Shown one piece after another: positions 6,009-11,872 of a stretch of 11,872 nucleotides of DNA (the stretch's first letter is position 1; the number at the start of each line of letters is the position of its first letter). Both the position numbers and the translations under genes were made by a program. The DNA lies in assembly GCA_030706015.1 (NCBI GenBank), contig JAUZPI010000114.1, positions 1 through 11,872 of the forward strand, read 5' to 3'. The notes under the pieces were generated by a model. That model worked only from the letters and a program-made list of their open reading frames with translations. It made no database searches and had not been told where the DNA came from. The DNA is from Bacillota bacterium (GTDB taxonomy: Bacteria; Bacillota; Clostridia; Clostridiales; Clostridiaceae).

Positions 6009-6037
6009 AGTATATAAGTAATTACATAAAAAGTCAA
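6009..6037 (-). promoter_or_regulatory. Sigma-A-type promoter of T3
   Basis: TTGACT (6032-6037), 17-bp spacer, TATACT (6009-6014) on the minus strand. This places the start near 6002, just before the AGAGA of stem I. Confidence 0.8.
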
Positions 6038-6089
6038 TGCTGTAAACTTGTTCTCCTCTACATTTTTTACAAAATACATCCTAAAGTAA

Positions 6090-6233
6090 TTACTAAATCT
6101 ATTAAAGGAGAATCAAAGCTGCAGGATAATCAGCATACCACATGAGATGAGTGAGCCCTTTATGGAACATATTACTTTAAAGGATGGAATTGAAAATATG
6201 AATTTTGAAAAATATACATTATTAAAAAACTAA
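6090..6233 (+). pseudogene. Possible vestigial ORF, C-terminal fragment
   Basis: A plus-strand frame is open from 6090 (after TAA at 6087) to TAA at 6231-6233. It contains RIISIPHEMSEPFMEHIT followed by LKDGIENMNFEKYTLLKN. The composition looks protein-like rather than random. The only ATG (6147) has no ribosome binding site and would give 28 residues. Another frame just upstream reads HPKVITKSIKGESKLQDN before a stop, so a frameshifted relic is possible. I recognise no family, and chance openness in AT-rich DNA cannot be excluded. It is the only candidate in the 6038-6236 interval. Confidence 0.25.
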
Positions 6234-6236
6234 AAA

Positions 6237-6476
6237 TTAATCCTTCTTTCCTAAACCAACAAAAGATACTATCAATCCTATAACTACTATTATGTATTCA
6301 AAGCCGCCTAAACTAGCATTAGGATCAACAGCTATTATTCCTCCAAATAAGGTTATATTAATCCCTAAAAGCATTAATTTTAAACCTGAAACATCTTTCA
6401 TTAAGCTTGATTTTACTAAGCCCACCACTAAAAACAGTGCAAGAAAAAGTACTAGTACTATTGATATAACTGACAT
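6237..6476 (-). CDS. Small hydrophobic membrane protein, 79 residues
   Basis: The start is ATG at 6476 with GGAGG eight bases upstream; an in-frame ATG at 6491 overlaps that site and is rejected. Three hydrophobic segments are visible: residues 2-20, about 30-50 (LKLMLLGINITLFGGIIAV) and 59-75 (FEYIIVVIGLIVSFVGLG). They are separated by KSSLMKDVSG and DPNASLGG and followed by a charged KKD end. No signal peptidase site or enzyme motif is seen. Similar short proteins occur as unannotated membrane proteins in Firmicutes. It lies 80 bp downstream of the CPBP gene on the same strand and could be its partner, but no functional link can be read. Confidence 0.7.
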   Translation of the reverse strand: MSVISIVLVLFLALFLVVGLVKSSLMKDVSGLKLMLLGINITLFGGIIAVDPNASLGGFEYIIVVIGLIVSFVGLGKKD

Positions 6477-6556
6477 TATTTCATCCTCCATTTTATTATT
6501 AATTCATATATTTGAGTGATTTGTTTATACTAATTTATCTTATAAATACCTATGGA

Positions 6557-7213
6557 TTAAACTCCCAAAAACCTTATTGCTACTACAATGACAGTTATAC
6601 CATTAAATGCAAGATTGCATATAAAATGTGCTGTCATGGATATGTAAATATTTTTAGTTTTTATATAGGATATTGTAAAAGGCAGTGCCCAAATAACGGC
6701 AATCAGAAACCCCAATGGTTTTAATGAATGTTCACTTGCGTATAATAAAGTTCCTATAACAGTTGTGACTAACAATGAAATATTATTATCAAAACTTATT
6801 ATTGCTTTTCTGTAAAAAGCCTCTTCTGCTATTGGTGGAAGTATAATTGTTGTTAATGCAAAAGCAACAAGTGCTGGTACATTAACTACCTTGAGAACTC
6901 CTATACCATCATTGACATTGGGAAACAACATGGATACTAATGAGCCAATTGCAAAGGCTGCAACTATAGATATAGTAGTAACCAATACTGGTATCCAAAA
7001 CTTTTTCCCTCTTTTCCACTCACTCCATAGGTCCTTAAAACTGATAGAGCCTATAACTATAAAATATACTGCCAGCATTAAATAAAATATGAAATCACAA
7101 TAGACCCTGTGTTTGGAATCAAATCTGCTGCTAATAATTAAATATAGCACATGCCAAATAATTGGTATTATTAAATCCTTACATTGCACTTTTATTTGCT
7201 CTGAAATTTTCAA
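6557..7213 (-). CDS. CPBP family intramembrane glutamic protease (CAAX protease / Abi-like)
   Basis: A 218-residue multi-pass membrane protein with the three motifs of the CPBP/ABI family: EEAFYR (E130, E131, R135), a His in LLYASEH (H162), and HFICN (H196, N200). Family members include Rce1-type prenyl-protein proteases, bacteriocin immunity proteins and accessory factors, with the active site inside the membrane. Hydrophobic segments lie near 14-28, 40-57, 73-96, 113-127, 145-160, 166-183 and 200-216. The start appears to be TTG at 7213 with GGGGGGAGG only three bases upstream. That spacing is tight, so a slightly later start (GTG at codon 9) is possible. The gene diverges from the TetR gene and has its own extended -10 promoter. 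The substrate is unknown. Confidence 0.87.
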   Translation of the reverse strand: MKISEQIKVQCKDLIIPIIWHVLYLIISSRFDSKHRVYCDFIFYLMLAVYFIVIGSISFKDLWSEWKRGKKFWIPVLVTTISIVAAFAIGSLVSMLFPNVNDGIGVLKVVNVPALVAFALTTIILPPIAEEAFYRKAIISFDNNISLLVTTVIGTLLYASEHSLKPLGFLIAVIWALPFTISYIKTKNIYISMTAHFICNLAFNGITVIVVAIRFLGV

Positions 7214-7256
7214 GAACCTCCCCCCTTATATAACAATCACTTCTCCTAAAAATAAC

Positions 7257-7287
7257 AATTTCTAAGTGTCTTAACCACTTAGAAATT
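7257..7287 (-). promoter_or_regulatory. 5' hairpin in the CPBP leader
   Basis: A perfect 12-bp stem (AATTTCTAAGTG / CACTTAGAAATT) with a 7-nt loop lies between the predicted CPBP transcription start and its ribosome binding site. On the minus strand it is followed by GTTATTTTTAGG, so it could act as a weak attenuator, a stabilising 5' hairpin, or a DNA-level operator. The sequence does not decide among these. Confidence 0.5.
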
Positions 7288-7298
7288 TGTTTATTCAA

Positions 7299-7307
7299 AT
7301 TATAACA
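7299..7307 (-). promoter_or_regulatory. Extended -10 promoter of the CPBP gene
   Basis: TGTTATAAT on the minus strand is a TGn-extended consensus -10 box. No good -35 hexamer is found at 16-18 bp. The start would fall near 7292, at the foot of the 12-bp hairpin. Confidence 0.5.
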
Positions 7308-7374
7308 TTAAATCTATATCCTCGTATACCAATAATCTACATTTATGTACATGTTTATACCGTAAATATAATCA

Positions 7375-7403
7375 TTGACATATATATAAATATCACGTAC
7401 AAT
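7375..7403 (+). promoter_or_regulatory. Sigma-A promoter of the TetR operon
   Basis: TTGACA (7375-7380), 17-bp spacer, TACAAT (7398-7403), an almost consensus vegetative promoter. Transcription would start near 7410, immediately before the palindromic operator. Confidence 0.85.
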
Positions 7404-7411
7404 AAGTGCAT

Positions 7412-7431
7412 ACTCATTGAGTAATTACTCA
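7412..7431 (+). promoter_or_regulatory. Palindromic operator, probably TetR autoregulation
   Basis: A perfect 14-bp palindrome TGAGTAATTACTCA (7418-7431) overlaps a second inverted repeat ACTCA-T-TGAGT (7412-7422). This gives three half-sites, ACTCA, TGAGT and ACTCA, within 20 bp right at the transcription start. The position suits repression by the adjacent TetR-family protein. Binding is inferred. Confidence 0.65.
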
Positions 7432-7452
7432 TCGCAGAAAGAGGATAGTACG

Positions 7453-8046
7453 ATGCCAGAAAACAAAAGACAAAAACAGAAAACTTTAACTAGAGAACTT
7501 TTGATAGACACTGCTATTAAACAGTTTGGAGAAAATGGAATACTGAATACTAAGACTGCTGATATTGCTAAAGCTGCTGGTGTTTCTCACGGTACAGTAT
7601 TTGCCCACTTTGCCAAGCAGGAAGATCTATTAATTGCTGTGGTTGAAAAATTTGGAGAAAGAATTACTCAACGACTTCATGAACTAGTAGATATCCATAG
7701 AAACTTATATGATGTTTTAAGGGCTCACCTAACTGGACTGATTGAATTTGAACAGTTTTATACAAGACTAATTATTGAAAGACGATTACTTCCTGAAGGT
7801 GTAAACAGTACCTATATCATGATTCAGTCTACTATTTCTTTTCATATAAGCATGGCTGCAGAGAAAGAAATGCAACAAGGCATTATACATAAGTCACCAA
7901 TACACCTGCTTTATAATACCTGGATAGGTTTAATTCACTATTATCTTACCAATGGTGATTTGTTTTCTCCCAATGGTTCTGTATTAAAAGAATATGGTGA
8001 CGAATTATTATGTCATTATATGAGTTTAATTAAAAATGATTTATAA
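7453..8046 (+). CDS. TetR/AcrR family transcriptional regulator
   Basis: A 197-residue protein. The N-terminal helix-turn-helix domain is typical: RELLIDTAIKQFGENGI (14-30), TADIAKAAGVSHGTVFAHF (35-53), then KQEDLL. The C-terminal three-quarters (helices, WIGLIHYYLTNGDLF near the end) is the ligand-binding and dimer part and gives no clue to the ligand. The start is ATG at 7453 with AGAGGA about 7 bases before; an in-frame TTG at 7417 lies inside the operator and lacks a site. It is followed 13 bp later by the zinc-ribbon gene and faces the CPBP gene. It probably represses its own operon through the palindrome at 7418-7431, and may affect the divergent gene too. Confidence 0.9.
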   Translation: MPENKRQKQKTLTRELLIDTAIKQFGENGILNTKTADIAKAAGVSHGTVFAHFAKQEDLLIAVVEKFGERITQRLHELVDIHRNLYDVLRAHLTGLIEFEQFYTRLIIERRLLPEGVNSTYIMIQSTISFHISMAAEKEMQQGIIHKSPIHLLYNTWIGLIHYYLTNGDLFSPNGSVLKEYGDELLCHYMSLIKNDL

Positions 8047-8059
8047 GGAGTGTGTAAAA

Positions 8060-8299
8060 ATGAAACAATGTATAGCATGTGGAATGCCAATGAAAAATCA
8101 GGAGGATTTTGCAAACGGAGATGTAGAAAAGGACTATTGCAGGTATTGTGCCCGCCCTGACGGAACAATGCAAAGCTACGATGAGAAGCTAAGCTCTTTA
8201 ACTAATTTTATAGTTAAAACCCAAGGGCTTGATGAAACAGCTGCAGGTAATGCAGCAAAAGCTATGATGGCAAAGCTTCCAGCTTGGAAAAGCGAATAA
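8060..8299 (+). CDS. Small zinc-ribbon protein
   Basis: A 79-residue protein of the putative zinc-ribbon type found beside regulators in Firmicutes. Two CxxC knuckles are present: C4-I-A-C7 in the N-terminal QCIACGMPM and C27-R-Y-C30 in YCRYCARPDG, enough for one structural Zn site. The C-terminal half is helical (SLTNFIVKTQGLDETAAGNAAKAMMAKLPAW). The start is ATG at 8060 with AAGGAG at about ten bases; an upstream in-frame ATG at 8036 lies inside the TetR coding end and has no site. Co-transcription with the TetR gene is very likely (13-bp gap). It ends before a strong bidirectional hairpin. Its role is unknown; it may be a partner or sensor for the regulator. Confidence 0.82.
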   Translation: MKQCIACGMPMKNQEDFANGDVEKDYCRYCARPDGTMQSYDEKLSSLTNFIVKTQGLDETAAGNAAKAMMAKLPAWKSE

Positions 8300-8319
8300 A
8301 AGATTATACTATTTTCCTA

Positions 8320-8362
8320 GAAATAAAACAAAGGGAACATGACGCTCCCTTTGTTTTATTTC
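8320..8362. terminator. Bidirectional terminator between the zinc-ribbon gene and mscL
   Basis: A perfect 17-bp stem (8320-8336 with 8346-8362) and a 9-nt loop. The outer arms are A-rich on one side and T-rich on the other, so both strands end in a U-tract. It serves the convergent genes and covers the last two codons and stop of mscL. Confidence 0.9.
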
Positions 8363-8751
8363 TTCAACAAGTCTCTAATTTCTCTAAGCAATAAAACTTC
8401 TTCAGATAATTTTGCTTCTGCTTCAGCAATTTCAGCTTTCTTTTCTCTTTTAAGTTTATTAATTAATTTTATAAATAAGAAAATAGAAAATGAAACAATT
8501 AAAAAATCAACAACATTTTGAATGAAGCTTCCATAATTAAGAGTAACTGCAGGAACACTACCTTGAGCTCCCTTAATAACAATTTTTAAATATGTAAAAT
8601 TAATTCCACCTGTTATAGCGCCTACTAATGGCATAATTATGTCATTTACCATAGAAGTAACTATTTTACCAAAGGCACCCCCGATAACAACACCGACTGC
8701 TAAATCAATTACATTTCCTTTTACTGCAAACTCCTTAAATTCCTTTAACAT
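8356..8751 (-). CDS. mscL: Large-conductance mechanosensitive channel MscL
   Basis: A 131-residue protein of standard MscL length. It forms the homopentameric emergency pore that opens under membrane tension in hypo-osmotic shock. The N-terminal amphipathic helix MLKEFKEFAVKGNVIDLAVG (1-20) leads into TM1 with the conserved GVVIGGAFGKIVTSMVNDIIMP (20-41). The periplasmic-side loop is 45-77, TM2 about 78-99 (FIQNVVDFLIVSFSIFLFIKLI), and the cytoplasmic helical bundle 100-131 is charged, ending REIRDLLKK. The start is ATG at 8751 with GAGAGGTGG six bases before; in-frame ATGs upstream would add 27 odd residues and lack a site. It is probably transcribed alone, and its end lies in a shared terminator stem. 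Confidence 0.97.
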   Translation of the reverse strand: MLKEFKEFAVKGNVIDLAVGVVIGGAFGKIVTSMVNDIIMPLVGAITGGINFTYLKIVIKGAQGSVPAVTLNYGSFIQNVVDFLIVSFSIFLFIKLINKLKREKKAEIAEAEAKLSEEVLLLREIRDLLKK

Positions 8752-8884
8752 ACTAGTCCACCTCTCAATAATATTCATCATTAGCAAAATGCTTATTATA
8801 TGCATTTTAATATAAATATTATTAATATACAATAATTATGTTTTAGCTTTAGTAAATGCAGCAAATATTATTCATGCCAGCAAG

Positions 8885-9355
8885 TTACAGTACTGTCCTT
8901 GTCATCCATATAACTTCATGAGCTTCATCTTCTTGAATCTCATCTTCAATGAATCCCAAATGTCTATAAAATTCAATTCCGGATCTGCTGCTAGGTACAT
9001 GCAGTGAATCTATTTTTCTCTCTTTTGCAATTTCTAATATGGCATAAAAAAGCTTTTTACCAATACCCTTACCATGATACTCAGGTTGTACAAAAAAATT
9101 TGATATACGATATTCATGTAAAGTGTCGTTTTCAAAATTAGCTAATGCACCAGTAGCTATAGCCTCTCCTTGTTCCTCTACAACAAAGATCTCTCTCAAA
9201 TTTATTTGATTTTCCCAGTTTTCTATTGTATTTTCCTCCTTAAGTCCTCTCAGCACCTCGATTGAATGTACCTTGGTCATTACTTCATCAAAGTTTCTAT
9301 TAACAATACTAACAGCTTTAACAATATCCTCTTTTCTCATTCTCCTTATATTCAT
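8885..9355 (-). CDS. GNAT N-acetyltransferase (copy 2 of local paralogue set)
   Basis: A 156-residue GNAT acetyltransferase, paralogue of the one at 3816-4283 (about 59 percent identity by hand count). The acetyl-CoA loop is HGKGIG (94-99) after SNFFVQPE. C-terminal signatures HVPSSRSG, IEFYRHLGF and QEDEAHEVIWMT are shared with copy 1. The start is ATG at 9355 with AAGGAGGA six bases before; the longer frame from 9388 would start upstream of that site. It follows the lipoprotein gene by 62 bp and probably shares its transcript. The substrate is unknown. Unlike copy 1, no T-box precedes it in this window. Confidence 0.88.
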   Translation of the reverse strand: MNIRRMRKEDIVKAVSIVNRNFDEVMTKVHSIEVLRGLKEENTIENWENQINLREIFVVEEQGEAIATGALANFENDTLHEYRISNFFVQPEYHGKGIGKKLFYAILEIAKERKIDSLHVPSSRSGIEFYRHLGFIEDEIQEDEAHEVIWMTRTVL

Positions 9356-9417
9356 AATTAATCCTCCTTTTTTATGCTTTCTATACATTTCTATTTACAT
9401 ATATTAAAGTTCATTAA

Positions 9418-10344
9418 TTATCTTATCCTTATATTTTTAACATCAGTAATGCTAGCATCACCGTTGTAGTTTGTAGTATTATTACCTTTATTCTCCTTAA
9501 CCACTAAAGTAATATACAAAATTAAATCCTTATAATTAGAATTACTATCCTTATACCTAATTGTTATCTTCTTTTCTGCTTCATATGGATTGCTTGAGGT
9601 TCTATTAACCACTTCTGACCTTTTTATGCTAAACTTTGTACCATAATTTCGTATAGAATCTACTACTTGCGAATTCTTTCCCTTTGCAGTATTGGTTTCA
9701 AAAAGCTTATCTAAGTCGCCATCGTACTTATTATTTAATTTTTTAATTAAGGCATTATCGTAAGTACTGTCTATTATAATTCCAGCATAGTATCCATCAG
9801 GCTTTGCAGTTGATTGTTCATTAGACTTTACACTTGCTTGTGTATTGGGATCGTTACTCTGCGTAGGTATCCATTTTTTAAATTCACTCAATTTAACTTG
9901 ATTATCTGCTGCTTCAACAGTATAAGTGCATTGATAATCCTCTGTTGTTGTTCTATTCTGAGAATCATGAGTTTCTATTTGTTCTACAACGTCTGCTTTG
10001 AAAGAGGTTGGTCCTTCTCCATAATAAAAATTAAATATCTTATAAGAAATCAAATTTTTTGTTATCCCCTGAGAATGTAAATCACTTACTAATTTTTTCT
10101 GTGATTCATATAATGGACTGTTTGCAAGTATATATGGTTCCACCTTTGAGAAATCATTTTCTTTAATTGCCTTCACTAATCCATTCTCATAATTTTTCAT
10201 AAGTTCAGTAGTTTGAGACTTTACTTTGTTAAAGTCAACATACTGATTGGAATTACCCTGGGAAGTTACATTAGTAGAGCCACCATCACATCCTGCCAAT
10301 AGTATAGTTGTGACTAAAACAAATAAAATGAACCTAATTTTCAT
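9418..10344 (-). CDS. Lipoprotein with TcaA-like NTF2-type domain
   Basis: A 308-residue secreted lipoprotein. The signal peptide MKIRFILFVLVTTILLAGC ends in a clear lipobox (LAGC, lipidated Cys19). A Ser/Asn/Gln-rich linker follows to about residue 38. Residues about 40-165 (MKNYENGLVKAIKENDFS then VEPYILANSPLYESQKKLV and later YTVEAADNQVKLSEF) resemble the TcaA-type NTF2-like domain of Firmicute envelope proteins. The C-terminal part (about 185-308) contains LIKKLNNKYDGDLDKLF and a beta-rich tail that I do not recognise. AGGAGG precedes the ATG by 8 bases. It lies outside the membrane. A truncated GNAT is directly upstream and a full GNAT downstream, which suggests that this gene became enclosed by a GNAT duplication. 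Confidence 0.78.
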   Translation of the reverse strand: MKIRFILFVLVTTILLAGCDGGSTNVTSQGNSNQYVDFNKVKSQTTELMKNYENGLVKAIKENDFSKVEPYILANSPLYESQKKLVSDLHSQGITKNLISYKIFNFYYGEGPTSFKADVVEQIETHDSQNRTTTEDYQCTYTVEAADNQVKLSEFKKWIPTQSNDPNTQASVKSNEQSTAKPDGYYAGIIIDSTYDNALIKKLNNKYDGDLDKLFETNTAKGKNSQVVDSIRNYGTKFSIKRSEVVNRTSSNPYEAEKKITIRYKDSNSNYKDLILYITLVVKENKGNNTTNYNGDASITDVKNIRIR

Positions 10345-10368
10345 AAAGAAATCCTCCTCTTGCGTGTC

Positions 10369-10458
10369 CTATAGACAGTTTATTACTTCATCATAGTTAT
10401 TATTAATAATATTGATAATTGAACTAATGTCATCTTTTCTTATTTCCCTTATATTCAT
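10369..10458 (-). pseudogene. Truncated third GNAT copy, 29 codons
   Basis: The frame reads MNIREIRKDDISSI then INIINNNYDEVINCL and a TAG. The first 26 codons align with the N-termini of the GNATs at 3816-4283 (MNIREIRREDIGTV) and 8885-9355, and it keeps a good ribosome binding site (GGGGAGG). The similarity breaks at about codon 27, and the rest of the acetyltransferase, including the acetyl-CoA loop, is absent. The lipoprotein gene starts 24 bp after the stop. It may still be translated as a short peptide, but it cannot be an enzyme. Confidence 0.85.
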
Positions 10459-10482
10459 CTTATTCCTCCCCAATCCTTCCGT

Positions 10483-11091
10483 TTAATCAATAGCTTTTCT
10501 AAAATGCAAAGCTGATAAGATACCAATAGGAACAAAATAAAGGCACCAGCAAAGTAAGGCAACTGTACCAGCAAAGGCCCCGCTATCACCACTGCCCTCG
10601 AAAACATTAAGAATAGGCATGCCTACGCAGGAAAATAGAAATATTCCATGTATCATCATAAGTGCCTTAAGCCATTTATCTTTTTTATTTTTAGGAATTA
10701 TAGAAATACCAATTAAAAAAGTGGATAATGCCATCATTCCATAGCCAAACAAGTCAAAGCTAAAGAATAGACTTCCTGGTGATTGATATGATAATATCTG
10801 AAGAGCACTATTTGATATTGTTTCATTAGATACAGCAGTAAGTTGAGTAAAATATACCACATCTACAAATACTCCATACAAACAGCTAAAAGCCACACCA
10901 CCAAGAGCTAAGGCTTTTCTATCTTCCACAGCTTCGGTGTAGAAAGTACAGGCTAGCAAAATATATCCCCAAGAAAGTATTATGCAAATAAAATATGATA
11001 ATGCATCTGTTTCTGTAAGTAAAGATATGCCAAATATAAAAGTTGTAATGGCAACTATAATTGCAGAATAAAGTCCTAATTTTTTATTCAT
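10483..11091 (-). CDS. Multi-pass membrane protein of unknown function
   Basis: A 202-residue integral membrane protein. Hydrophobic segments, approximately: 6-25 (SAIIVAITTFIFGISLL), 32-52, 60-80, 113-132 (LFGYGMMALSTFLIGISII), 142-162 and 172-195, predicting six helices. A charged loop PKNKKDKWLK follows the fourth. GAGGTGG precedes the ATG with short spacing. No transport, kinase or protease motif is visible. The gene is on the same strand as its neighbours, 42 bp after the anchored protein upstream. It resembles unannotated six-helix proteins common in Clostridia, an impression from memory only. Confidence 0.75.
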   Translation of the reverse strand: MNKKLGLYSAIIVAITTFIFGISLLTETDALSYFICIILSWGYILLACTFYTEAVEDRKALALGGVAFSCLYGVFVDVVYFTQLTAVSNETISNSALQILSYQSPGSLFFSFDLFGYGMMALSTFLIGISIIPKNKKDKWLKALMMIHGIFLFSCVGMPILNVFEGSGDSGAFAGTVALLCWCLYFVPIGILSALHFRKAID

Positions 11092-11133
11092 TATACCACC
11101 TCAAAATGTTATTTCTTTGTAATTCTGTTATTC

Positions 11134-11568
11134 TTATAATGACACCTCGTGCTCCAGCAATATTTGCTCTAGTTCCTTATTTTTGATAGAAAAAATCCTA
11201 CCCTTATACTGAATTTGAAAAACACTTGCCCCACAATATTCAAGGGATTCTTTAGAACCATCCTTAAAAAATATGATTATAGCTAGTCCACCATCAACTT
11301 GTCGCTGCTCATTGTTCCTATAAAACTTAGAGCTTTTCAAATTACTAATAAATTTCTTTTTTTCTTCCCCTGTAAGGTCTATAGCTTTTTCAGCATAGAA
11401 AGATATTTTAGATATACTTTCCTCATTAAACAGCTTCTTTTCTTCTGACCATACTATACTGTCAACAATATTATTACCTAAATCTGTACCTAAGAATAAT
11501 CTTGCAAGTGAAAGAATTAATATGATAACTACGGAAGTAATAACAGCACCCTTTTTCACCTTATGCAT
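11134..11568 (-). CDS. Membrane-anchored protein of unknown function
   Basis: A 144-residue protein with a short basic N-terminus (MHKVKKG), one helix (residues 8-27, AVITSVVIILILSLARLFLG) and a soluble, probably extracytoplasmic domain. That domain has the pattern SKISFYAEKAIDLTGEEKK then FYRNNEQRQVDGGLAIIIFF and a basic IQYKGRIFSIKNKELEQ strand. The start is ATG at 11568 with AGGAGT seven bases before. A longer version from ATG at 11622 (weak GGGG site, overlapping the preceding micro-ORF stop as ATGA) would add 18 residues and cannot be fully excluded. No family is recognised. It probably forms an operon with the membrane protein gene downstream. Confidence 0.7.
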   Translation of the reverse strand: MHKVKKGAVITSVVIILILSLARLFLGTDLGNNIVDSIVWSEEKKLFNEESISKISFYAEKAIDLTGEEKKKFISNLKSSKFYRNNEQRQVDGGLAIIIFFKDGSKESLEYCGASVFQIQYKGRIFSIKNKELEQILLEHEVSL

Positions 11569-11618
11569 AAGTTCACTCCTATAATCTGTCAAATTAAAAT
11601 TAAAATTAATAACAAAAC

Positions 11619-11696
11619 TCATAATTTTACCCCAATTATAGCACCAGTTTCAATTATATGTATACCACAAGTATAAATTTTCATTATAATAAACAT
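11619..11696 (-). CDS. Possible 25-residue hydrophobic micro-ORF
   Basis: ATG at 11696 has GGAGG eight bases upstream, and the frame (MFIIMKIYTCGIHIIETGAI then IGVKL) ends with TGA at 11619-11621. It could be a short membrane peptide translated ahead of the anchored-protein gene, with which it shares an ATGA overlap if the long start is used. The same frame is open back to 11828, but that part has no good site. From 11697 to the right edge I see no convincing gene. Codon content is weakly informative, so this is speculative. Confidence 0.3.
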   Translation of the reverse strand: MFIIMKIYTCGIHIIETGAIIGVKL

Positions 11697-11872
11697 TATT
11701 ACTACCTCCATATTGGGTATAATTAATAATAACTTTAGATAGGCAATTTTTAATTTTAAATTACCTATTGTTGATATAATATCCCCATGAGGATACAGTA
11801 TCCAATTAAGATAAAAACACGTATCCAATTTTACACAATATATTTTTAAAATATTTAGGCAATCTTTAGCTC

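Noticed and set aside
11697..11828. Extension of the micro-ORF to a 69-residue protein.
   Set aside because: The upstream start lacks a convincing ribosome binding site. The imperfect ATAGGTAATTT / AAATTGCCTAT inverted repeat in this stretch has no U-tract, so it was not called a terminator.

Overview
The window is AT-rich, with strong AGGAGG-type ribosome binding sites, T-box leaders, TTG starts and families typical of Firmicutes. I infer a Clostridium-type genome (Clostridiaceae); the species cannot be told from the sequence.

Layout. Almost everything is on the minus strand, so transcription runs from high to low coordinates; only a TetR gene and its zinc-ribbon partner (7453-8299) run rightward. 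Right part (8356-11696): mscL, a GNAT acetyltransferase, a TcaA-like lipoprotein, a truncated copy of the same GNAT, a multi-pass membrane protein, a one-helix anchored protein and a possible micro-ORF. Middle (6237-8299): a small membrane protein, a CPBP/CAAX-type intramembrane protease, and the divergent TetR-zinc ribbon pair with a clear promoter and palindromic operator. Left part (1-6040): three T-box leader RNAs, each with its own sigma-A-like promoter, in front of (i) a SAM methyltransferase, (ii) a GNAT followed by an alpha/beta hydrolase, and (iii) a RimL-type GNAT, a TIGR04076-type protein and aspartate-semialdehyde dehydrogenase (asd). A partial membrane protein gene runs off the left edge.

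The main interest is 2440-6040. Two T-box leaders there (here T1 at 2446-2736 and T2 at 4624-4913) are near-identical duplicates, but their predicted specifier triplets differ (AAA versus AAT). A third leader (T3, 5661-6002) has a TGG (Trp) specifier and an atypical 3' half. Copies of a 98-99 bp tandem repeat sit inside T3 (two copies) and between T2 and its gene (three copies). Each repeat carries a 7-bp hairpin whose stem changes in compensating pairs between copies, which suggests selection on RNA structure. A 30-codon remnant of the methyltransferase 3' end lies just upstream of T1, at the same place where the intact methyltransferase precedes T2. The block methyltransferase plus T-box was therefore duplicated and one copy decayed.

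Working model (inference): amino-acid-responsive leaders drive a set of small modifying enzymes (methyltransferase, acetyltransferases, hydrolase), with asd as the one classical amino-acid biosynthesis gene at the end of the T1 operon. GNAT genes have multiplied here: two full copies of one subfamily, one 29-codon fragment of it, and one unrelated RimL-type member.
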